A stretch of DNA of 20,277 bases. Origin: a virus. Positions within the stretch are counted from its first letter, which is position 1, and every line of letters begins with the position of its first letter. The notes beneath the pieces are model-generated. The model saw only the letters and a program-made list of their open reading frames with translations. It ran no database searches and was not told the origin of the DNA. Position numbers and translations under genes: made by a program. The stretch spans positions 1 through 20,277 of the IMG/VR virus record IMGVR_UViG_3300027985_000115; one strand, given 5' to 3'. This document shows positions 14,328 through 20,277 of the stretch, piece after piece.

Positions 14328-14362
14328 TAGATTTTTGCGTGTTGAACGCCATGCGCTATAAG
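14328..14362 (+). promoter_or_regulatory. Promoter C (sigma70 type) before the gp10-like gene, copy 3 of the family
   Basis: TAGATTTTTGCGTGTTG matches the 17-mer of copies A and B at 15 of 17 positions. The -35 is TTTGCG (14334-14339), the spacer is 17 bp and the -10 is TATAAG (14357-14362), inside a GCGCTATAA block identical to promoter B. Start is expected near 14369. A weak hairpin, GACC-gagaat-GGTC, followed by TAGATTTTT lies just upstream and might act as a minor terminator. The element would restore transcription after the terminator at 13363. Confidence 0.62.
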
Positions 14363-14410
14363 GGTTGAAACTGACTGTTCTAGCGGGTTCGTCGCCGTGG
14401 TGGATTGGCT

Positions 14411-15798
14411 ATGCCCGCAATCACATTCAGCGACTTCAAGCTCGGTTTGGACCTGCGCAAAGGCGCTTCCGTCAGCGAGGCGAACCGGCTGCGCGTGCTG
14501 GACAACGGCTACATCACCACAGGCGGAACGATTCACAAGCGCCCCGGGGACTCGTCCTGCAAACCGTGCTGGAAACAGGCACCAAGGGACTTAGAGCGGC
14601 CAACGGGAAACTGCATACATTTTACGCAACAGGATCGATCACCCACGCCGATACGACCTTCGTCGCCAACAAGGTGGCGCATCCGACGCTTCCGACGATG
14701 GAAGTCGCCAAGGTGCATTATGCCGACGTATTCAACGGCTATATCTACGCTTCTGTTCAGTACAACAACGGCGACATCATGCACCATTATCTCGACGGAA
14801 GCAGCCCGACGCATATTGCCGATACGAACTGCCCGAACACAGCTGCGGTGACGAAGAAGGCGAGCAAGATTTTCGCGGTCAAGGACGACGTTGTTCGATT
14901 TTCGAAAACAAATAACCCGCGAGACTGGACGGAAGCTTCAAACGCCGGATTTCTTGGGGTTGGCGTTCAACAATCCGGCGTGACCTATCCAACGGCGCTC
15001 GGCGAATACGCCGGTAATCTGGTTGTGTTCTTTCCCGATTCAGCTCAGGTCTGGTCGGTCGATCCGGACCCATCGCTGATGAAATTCATTCAAGGGGTCG
15101 ATGTCGGCTGTCCCTATCCTTACGGCGCGGCGAACATGGCCGGCGATGTGTTTTTCTGTAGCTACGACGGCGTTCGCTCGATCACCACGCAATCGACAAC
15201 GGGCAACCTGATTGACGTTGATGTCGGTTCGCCGATTGACAAGGCGATTTCACCGTATCTCACGCCATCGGCGAACGTCAAGGCGTTCTATTTCCGGGGT
15301 GGTGGGCAGTTCTGGATCATGATCGGGGCGCAGGCGTACGTGTATTCATTCTCGCGCACGGCGAAGATTTCCGCATGGTCGCGCTATGAGTTCTCCTACG
15401 AGATTACGGCGGTGACGGAACTCAACGGCGATTTATATTTTCGGGCCGGCGATTCAGTCTATCGGTTCGACAAGGAAGCGACAACCGATGCCGGCGTGAT
15501 CTTCCCGGTGACGATTGAATTCCCTTATCTCGATTTTCAATCACCCGGCGTCTTGAAGATGATTCGCGGCATGGATGCGGTCATGGTCGGAGAATGCGAC
15601 ATCGCGCACCGATTCGATGCGAGACAGCCGGATTTCATCACGCCGGAAACAACGCTCTCGGGCGACACCCGACCGGGCGAACTGACGCCGGTTGAAATCA
15701 TGTCAGTGGGCATTGCGCCGGTCATTACCAGCGCGACCGACGCCGATTTCGAGTTACATGCGCTGACATACAACTTCGACAAGATGGGGGCGCTATGA
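14411..15798 (+). CDS. Packaged-DNA stabilisation / tail protein (P22 gp10-like), frameshifted
   Basis: The natural N-terminus is at ATG 14411 (MPAITFSDFKLGLDLRKGAS, then ANRLRVLDNGYITTGG). After KRPG (to about 14548) the expected continuation, LVLQTVLETGTKGLRAANGK, is in the -1 frame, and runs to the TGA at 15796-15798. Joined, the product is about 462 residues, a normal length for the family. The late part, FYFRGGGQFWIMIGAQAYVY and DLYFRAGDSVYRFD, fits gp10-like tail hub proteins, which plug and stabilise the portal after packaging. The switch point is at CCCCGGGG (14542-14549). Without a shift, translation would stop at 14851 after 146 residues. The cause could be a sequencing error, mutation, or real ribosomal slippage; no canonical slippery heptamer is present. 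Confidence 0.78.
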
Positions 15799-16205
15799 AC
15801 GTCCACGCCATCCCTCGTCATCTGGTGCCGAAGCTCTGGCCGAAGGTATCGGCATGGCTCGACAAAGCAATGACGCATTCAGCGGGGGAATACAACCTCG
15901 ACCAGTTGCAGGCACTCGTAGTGCGGGGGGATCAAGTCCTGATGATCGCAGTAGATGACGCGGGCGACCTGCTCGGCGCGGCGACGGTGGCGTTTGTCCT
16001 TTATCCAGCGGCGCGGGTGGCCTTCATCACGGCGATTGGCGGGCGGATGCTGGCGAATCGCGATCTGTTCGCGCAGTTGTGCGAATGGGCACGCCTTGAA
16101 GGTTGTACCTCTGTCCAGGGAACAGCGTTCGAATCTTCGGCGCGGCTGTGGAAGGAAAAACTCGGTTTTGAGGAAATTTATCGGATTGTGGAGGTGAAAC
16201 TGTGA
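15795..16205 (+). CDS. GNAT-fold-like phage protein (136 aa)
   Basis: Starts at ATG 15795 in an ATGA overlap with the gp10-like gene. The sequence fits the GNAT fold: strands VLMIAVDDAGDLLGAATVAF and VAFITAIGGRML, helix LFAQLCEWARLEGCTSVQG and the final helix-strand SARLWKEKLGFEEIYRIVEV. The usual acetyl-CoA loop (Q/RxxGxG/A) is not clear, so it may be a structural derivative and not an active enzyme. Related small proteins occur in podovirus ejection regions, next to internal virion proteins. Role unknown. It overlaps the next gene by GTGA. Confidence 0.68.
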   Translation: MNVHAIPRHLVPKLWPKVSAWLDKAMTHSAGEYNLDQLQALVVRGDQVLMIAVDDAGDLLGAATVAFVLYPAARVAFITAIGGRMLANRDLFAQLCEWARLEGCTSVQGTAFESSARLWKEKLGFEEIYRIVEVKL

Positions 16206-16921
16206 TTCATGATTATCGCGAAGAGATTGACGGGCCGCAAAGCCGGATCGAAGTCGGAGGACGCCGCATTCTGTGCAAAGGGGGTGGTGGAGACGACGGG
16301 GGGGCGGCACAACGGGCCGCTGATGAAAAGGCGCGTGTCGATGCCGCGACGAATTCTGTAAATCGAATTTTCGGGATCGGCGACGATACGGCAGCAGCGG
16401 CACGACAAACGCTGTATGACACGACGCGGAACGATACGAGCGCCTACTACACGAAGCAACTCGAACAGGATCGCGCCGAAGCCGCGCGGCAGATCGAGTT
16501 TGCCAAGGCGCGCGCCGGAACGGCAGGGTCATCTCAGGGGATCAACCTCGACAGCCAGTTCCAGCAAGCCTACGATCGGGGGTTGCTCGAAATCGCCAAC
16601 AAGGCAGATTCTTCGGCCACGTCGATGAAGACCTCCGACGAGCAATCCCGTCTTGGGATCATCGCGAAGATTCTGGCCGGCATGGATCAATCTAGCGCGG
16701 TGAGTTCAGCGGCGAACCAGTTGTCGACTAACGCGCAGACGGCACAGCAGAACGCGCAAGGCTCGCGTATGGCGAACGTGTTCTCCGATCTTCTCTCCGG
16801 AATCCAGACCGGGCAGACGGTCGCTGGGCAGAACGCGGCGAAATCGGCTTATGAAAACACGCTAGGTAACTACTTCCCGACGAGCGGGACGAGTTCCACG
16901 GCCAACGGGACGATTTCGTGA
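16202..16921 (+). CDS. Probable internal virion (ejection) protein, 239 aa, first copy-like gene
   Basis: Starts at GTG 16202 (GTGA overlap), with GGAGGTG about nine bases upstream. The N-terminus is short and polar (REEIDGPQSRIEVGG) with a GGGGDDGG run; the rest is Ala/Gln/Ser-rich helix (KQLEQDRAEAARQIEFAKAR, QSSAVSSAANQLSTNAQTAQ). Such low-complexity helical proteins next to large phage proteins are typical internal virion proteins that leave the head with the DNA and help form a channel through the cell envelope. No membrane segment is clear. It has exactly the same length as the protein at 17369. Confidence 0.65.
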   Translation: MIHDYREEIDGPQSRIEVGGRRILCKGGGGDDGGAAQRAADEKARVDAATNSVNRIFGIGDDTAAAARQTLYDTTRNDTSAYYTKQLEQDRAEAARQIEFAKARAGTAGSSQGINLDSQFQQAYDRGLLEIANKADSSATSMKTSDEQSRLGIIAKILAGMDQSSAVSSAANQLSTNAQTAQQNAQGSRMANVFSDLLSGIQTGQTVAGQNAAKSAYENTLGNYFPTSGTSSTANGTIS

Positions 16922-17367
16922 TGGACATCCGCCCCGTTTCGATCATGACCATCCTCGCGGATTACGCGCTGATTTCCGAGCACTGGAAGGAGATCGCGAA
17001 GAATAAGCAGTTGATGGTTCTGAAACCGATGTATGACCGCTATGCGGCGATGGAGAAGGCCGGGATATTGATCTGCCTCGGCGCGTTCGATGGTGATCGT
17101 CTGGTGGGCTATGCGGCGTCTATCGTTTCTCCGCATCTGCACTATGCGGATTTGGTGACAGCCTCGAACGACATCATTTTCCTGTTGCCGGAATACCGCC
17201 TTGGTCATACCGGGCTGAAACTGATTCGTGAGACGGAGCGGATCGCCAAGGAAGACCACGGCTGCCGGATGGTGTCCTGGCACGCCAAGGACAACACGAC
17301 GCTCAATGAACTGGTGCCGAAGATGGGCTATCACGTTCAGGACGTCATCTGGACGCGGGAGGTGTGA
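16921..17367 (+). CDS. GNAT-family N-acetyltransferase-like protein
   Basis: A 148-residue protein starting at ATG 16921 in a TGATG overlap (GTG 16918 also possible). It follows the pattern of phage-encoded GNAT proteins: LGAFDGDRLVGYAASIVSPH, LHYADLVTASNDIIFLLPEY, RLGHTGLKLIRETERIA at the acetyl-CoA site (R-x-G-x-x-G region), and SWHAKDNTTLNELVPKMGYH near the C-terminus. This family is widespread in tailed phages. The acceptor substrate is unknown. Of the two GNAT-like genes here, this one has the clearer cofactor-binding region. It ends one base before the next gene. Confidence 0.83.
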   Translation: MDIRPVSIMTILADYALISEHWKEIAKNKQLMVLKPMYDRYAAMEKAGILICLGAFDGDRLVGYAASIVSPHLHYADLVTASNDIIFLLPEYRLGHTGLKLIRETERIAKEDHGCRMVSWHAKDNTTLNELVPKMGYHVQDVIWTREV

Positions 17368-17368
17368 C

Positions 17369-18088
17369 ATGGGATGGACGGCAGTTGCAGCAGCCGTTGC
17401 AGCAGCGGGGGCATACATGCAGTCCGATGCGGCCAACGACGCGGCAGACCGACAGAAGAAGGCATTGAACGAGGCATTGGCTGAACAGGATGCGTATGCC
17501 AAGCAGGCCGAGAATGTCGCGCTTGAAAACGCCGATCAGTATGAGGCGAACAAGCGGATCGAACGCCTGACGGAAGCCAAGCAGGAAGCAGGCGATTCGC
17601 TGACGCAGCAACTCATTTCAGCGAGAGAATCGACGCCATCGACGGCGCAAACGTCCGGAAGGATATCGAAGGAGTTTGAGGCGGCGACGAATCAGAGCGA
17701 AGCGGACACGCTGCAATCCTCGCTTGATCTGGCGCGGCTGATGGGCAACATGCGCGGCACGAACGACATGCTGACGAACGAAGCCTACATGAACGCGGAC
17801 TACGCAAGCGATTTAGGGCTGATCGGGCGGAATGCGAGTTCGACGTGGAACGGCGCGCAGCCTGGGATCGTGGCGGCGGGACAGGTGGATTCGCTGCAAT
17901 CCGGGCTGGGGGCGGGGATGTCGGCGCTCGGGACGTCGTACCTTGGCAGCAGTCTAGGAAAAGCATTCAGTGCCACGCCGACGACCAGCGCACCGGCTGG
18001 AACGCTCGGATCAGGAACGTACAACATTAACGGGTCATTGAGTACCGGCTATGACCTCGGTTCCGGTCTAAAAATGTTCGGGAAGTGA
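17369..18088 (+). CDS. Probable internal virion (ejection) protein, 239 aa, with hydrophobic N-terminus
   Basis: Starts at ATG 17369 with GGGAGGTG upstream. The frame extends upstream to 17228, but that part lies inside the GNAT gene. The N-terminus is hydrophobic (GWTAVAAAVAAAGAYM) and could insert into membrane, as in T7 gp14-type internal proteins. Next is a charged, Ala-rich helix (QKKALNEALAEQDAYAKQAE) and a Ser/Thr/Gly-rich C-terminal half. It probably belongs to the DNA-ejection machinery. It has the same length as the protein at 16202, and both follow a GNAT-like gene. Confidence 0.7.
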   Translation: MGWTAVAAAVAAAGAYMQSDAANDAADRQKKALNEALAEQDAYAKQAENVALENADQYEANKRIERLTEAKQEAGDSLTQQLISARESTPSTAQTSGRISKEFEAATNQSEADTLQSSLDLARLMGNMRGTNDMLTNEAYMNADYASDLGLIGRNASSTWNGAQPGIVAAGQVDSLQSGLGAGMSALGTSYLGSSLGKAFSATPTTSAPAGTLGSGTYNINGSLSTGYDLGSGLKMFGK

Positions 18089-18091
18089 GCT

Positions 18092-19411
18092 ATGGACCTT
18101 TCTAACTTCGGATCACAGATGGGCCGCGCATTGGCCGGGATCGTCTCCGGTGACAATTATCGCAACGCTTACGACGCTTCGATGGCGAAGCTGGCGCAGG
18201 CCGACGCGATGGGGGCGAGCGCTACGCTTAACCGCACCAAGGCCGACGCGATTACCAACCGGATGCAGTACCAGCGTCCGGAGTTCTCCAGCAAGATCGC
18301 GGCGGGGTTTGCAGGCCTGAATGATAACCAGCTTGGACAGGTAGAAGCGTACCAGCGCGGGGAGATTCCGACGCCTGAATTCTTCACGCCGGATGTTCAG
18401 CGGGCGTACAACTATGGGGTTGGGGTGCATCGTGCCGGCTTGGGCGGAACCGGCGACAGCAACGCCGATCAGATGGGCAAGCTGTTCGAGGCGCTGACCA
18501 GAACCGGAAACGTGCAGCGGGTGATCGCAGATCCGACGACAGCGGCGGCGGTCGGGAAAGCCTACGCAGCGACGGAAGGCAAGCCGCTGGTCGGGAACCT
18601 CGGCAATGCCGGGACGTTCGATCAGTTCGACATGTCCGCTCCGCAGAACCTGAACGGCATCGGCACGGCGACAATCGACCGGGAGAAGACCGCAGCAATC
18701 GAGAACCGGGCGCAGGCGGCGAATGCGTATGCCAGCGCGGCACTGAGCAAGGAGAAGATCAACACGGAGAAGGCCGACGCCGACCTGAAGCGCAGCAAGA
18801 TCGGGCAGGCAAGCGAACAGACGATCACCTTGCCCGATGGGACGGTGATTCAGAGTGCGCCAAAACTCACGGAAGGGCAGGGCAAGGCGCAACTGTTCGG
18901 GGCGCGTGCTGCGGAGGCCGACAAGATAATCACCGGATTGGAAGGGAAGTATTCGCCTCTGGCGATCAACGCAAAAACAGCGGCGGAGGACATGTGGGGG
19001 ATCGGCGGCGTCTTGGGGGCGGTAGGAAACAAGATGCTTCCGGAAGAAGCGCAGAAGGTCGAGCAGGCACAACGTGATTTCTTGAACGCCATCCTCCGAC
19101 AAGAATCGGGCGCGGTGATTTCACCAAGCGAATTCGACAATGCGAAAAAGCAATATTTCCCGCAGCCTGGGGATAAACCGGAAGTAATCGAGCAGAAGCG
19201 CCGGAACCGTGAAAACGCGATCGCCGGATTCAGGACGATGGCCGGTCCTGCGGCTTCGCGAGTCAGGCCGATGGATCAAGATAAAAAGACACCGGCACAG
19301 GATAACACGGCCATCTTGCGCGAGGCGCGTGCCGCTATCTCCGCAGGCGCACCACGGGCAGCTGTGATCGAACGACTGAAGGCGATGGGAATCAACGAAG
19401 GGGGTCTGTGA
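18092..19411 (+). CDS. Internal virion / ejection protein (439 aa)
   Basis: Starts at ATG 18092 with a GGGAAGTGAG stretch upstream. The protein is mostly helical and Ala/Gln/Lys-rich. The C-terminal third contains a conserved-looking block, QRDFLNAILRQESGAVISPS, then EFDNAKKQYFPQPGDKPEV and EQKRRNRENAIAGFRTMAG, which I recognise as a common pattern in podovirus internal virion proteins. It should act together with the neighbouring internal proteins in DNA delivery. Its TGA overlaps the next gene's ATG by one base. Confidence 0.75.
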   Translation: MDLSNFGSQMGRALAGIVSGDNYRNAYDASMAKLAQADAMGASATLNRTKADAITNRMQYQRPEFSSKIAAGFAGLNDNQLGQVEAYQRGEIPTPEFFTPDVQRAYNYGVGVHRAGLGGTGDSNADQMGKLFEALTRTGNVQRVIADPTTAAAVGKAYAATEGKPLVGNLGNAGTFDQFDMSAPQNLNGIGTATIDREKTAAIENRAQAANAYASAALSKEKINTEKADADLKRSKIGQASEQTITLPDGTVIQSAPKLTEGQGKAQLFGARAAEADKIITGLEGKYSPLAINAKTAAEDMWGIGGVLGAVGNKMLPEEAQKVEQAQRDFLNAILRQESGAVISPSEFDNAKKQYFPQPGDKPEVIEQKRRNRENAIAGFRTMAGPAASRVRPMDQDKKTPAQDNTAILREARAAISAGAPRAAVIERLKAMGINEGGL

Positions 19412-20277
19412 TGGGCGCGTTTGACGATCTCATCCCGAAGGCTGAAGCGCCGTCCGCCTCGTCGTTTGCCGACCTGATTCCGAAGCAACGGACGGCGGAA
19501 ACACCGATGGAATTGAGCATTGGCGAAAAACTGATCTCCATGCTTCCTGAAGGCGCGCAAAAATGGCTTTCTGATCCGTCTGTTGCCGGCGTTAGTATCG
19601 GGAAAGGCTCGGCGGTACATGGCACCATGCTCGGTGCGTCTGATCCGGTAGCCGGGGCCGCACAACTCGTCACGCTCGGCCAATCGCCGATCATCAACCA
19701 GGCGATTGATGCGAAGAATGCCGACTATGAAGCGGCCAGAAAAGGACAGGGCCGGGATGGCGTCGATATGGCGCGATTCGTCGGCAATGTCGCCTCGCCA
19801 GCCAATGTCGCTATCGGTTCAGCCGCCCCGATCACCGCTACGTCAAAAATAGGGCGTTTCTTGCAGGGAATTCGCTCCGGATTGGCGGGAGGTCTGGTCG
19901 CGCCGGTTGAAAACGCAGATGAAAGCTATGCAACAGAGAAGACAGGGCAGGGAATTTCCGGGGCCGTAATGGGCGGCGTTCTCACACCTGTTGTCGGGAA
20001 ACTTGGCGACATGACCATGCGCCGGTTCAGCACTCCCACCATTGTTGAGCGGTCATTGCAGATTGACGAAGCCGTTTCCAAGGCTACCGACGCACTAAGG
20101 GCGGAAGGCATTACGCTGAACAACCAGCAAGCTGCCTGGATTCGCCAGCAGGTTGCTGACTCGCTGGCGAACGGGAAATCTGTTGATGGAGCGGCTTTGC
20201 TGAGAAACGCCGATTTCAACGCCTTGGGCATGAAGCCGACACTCGGGCAGATTACCCGCGATCCAGCGATCTACTCC
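19411..20277 (+). CDS. Large internal virion / ejection protein, 3'-truncated by the window
   Basis: Starts at ATG 19411 (TGATG overlap) with a GGGGG stretch upstream, and stays open for 289 codons to the window end. The N-terminus carries two short repeats, FDDLIPK (4-10) and FADLIPK (19-25), a phrase seen at the start of many large phage proteins. Residues about 120-200 contain hydrophobic Gly/Ala stretches (GAVMGGVLTPVVGKL). The end of the visible part, LGMKPTLGQITRDP, resembles a motif common in large phage internal proteins. These proteins can exceed 1000 residues and may carry lytic transglycosylase or other domains, none visible yet. Confidence 0.78.
   Translation, partial: MGAFDDLIPKAEAPSASSFADLIPKQRTAETPMELSIGEKLISMLPEGAQKWLSDPSVAGVSIGKGSAVHGTMLGASDPVAGAAQLVTLGQSPIINQAIDAKNADYEAARKGQGRDGVDMARFVGNVASPANVAIGSAAPITATSKIGRFLQGIRSGLAGGLVAPVENADESYATEKTGQGISGAVMGGVLTPVVGKLGDMTMRRFSTPTIVERSLQIDEAVSKATDALRAEGITLNNQQAAWIRQQVADSLANGKSVDGAALLRNADFNALGMKPTLGQITRDPAIYS

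Noticed and set aside
14365-14540. N-terminus of the tail protein in the frame that is open from 14365
   Set aside because: The translation there is Arg/Gln/His-rich with no family resemblance, while the other frame gives a good N-terminus from ATG 14411. The frame switch at 14542-14549 explains both.
14542-14549. Canonical programmed -1 frameshift signal in the gp10-like gene
   Set aside because: CCCCGGGG does not fit X XXY YYZ in the zero frame, and no obvious downstream pseudoknot was noticed. Slippage cannot be excluded but is not shown.
18113-19102. Long minus-strand open frame (329 codons) opposite the 439-aa ejection protein
   Set aside because: Antisense shadow; composition is Arg/Leu/Pro-rich and the sense gene has proper start, overlap and recognisable motifs.
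1-20277. CRISPR arrays, insertion sequences, integrase and origin of replication
   Set aside because: No spaced repeat arrays, transposase or integrase motifs or iteron clusters were seen by eye on either strand.

Overview
The window is a 20.3 kb piece of the late (packaging, lysis and virion) region of a tailed bacteriophage or prophage. Every convincing gene is on the + strand, and most neighbours overlap by 1-4 bases (ATGA, GTGA, TGATG), so the region reads as one or a few long polycistronic units. No tape-measure, tail-tube, sheath or baseplate gene is seen. The gene set (portal with a long coiled-coil tail, scaffold, coat, adaptor, P22 gp10-like stabilisation protein and a run of alanine- and glutamine-rich internal virion proteins) fits a short-tailed podovirus with P22-like architecture. 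A spanin pair with an embedded lipoprotein Rz1 means the host has an outer membrane. By eye the base composition is GC-rich, roughly high-50s percent. Host genus, and lytic versus temperate lifestyle, cannot be decided because no integrase, repressor or replication gene is in view.

Layout. 1-724: a truncated small zinc-finger protein, a winged-helix-like DNA-binding protein and a probable small terminase. 714-2150: large terminase. 2148-4905: a promoter, a small unknown gene and the portal. 4902-6352: the lysis cassette (single-pass membrane protein, GH108 endolysin, holin, Rz, and Rz1 nested in Rz in another frame). 6349-7171: three small genes of unknown function. 7171-10845: a beta-helix tailspike-like protein followed by three virion or tail-accessory candidates. 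10856-13354: scaffold, promoter, major capsid protein, probable decoration protein, then a strong intrinsic terminator. 13406-15798: a small acidic protein, the head-tail adaptor, a third promoter, and the gp10-like tail protein, which carries a -1 frameshift. 15795-20277: a GNAT-like protein, an internal virion protein, a second GNAT protein, a second internal virion protein, a third ejection-type protein and the start of a large ejection protein that runs off the window.

How the genes work together. Terminase packages DNA through the portal into a shell built from coat protein on the scaffold. The adaptor and gp10-like proteins close the portal vertex, the tailspike-region proteins probably serve host binding, and the internal proteins are expected to leave the head with the DNA to build a conduit across the envelope. 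The holin, endolysin and spanins break the cell open.

The most notable sequence-level observations are: a three-copy family of 35-bp promoter elements with a 17-nt conserved core; a frameshift in the gp10-like gene at a CCCCGGGG run; a near-perfect 24-bp direct repeat at the two ends of the scaffold gene; motifs shared among neighbouring tail-region proteins; and an alternating GNAT / 239-residue protein arrangement in the ejection region. No RNA genes, CRISPR, insertion sequences or diversity-generating retroelement were found, and there is no gene-free stretch over 300 bp.
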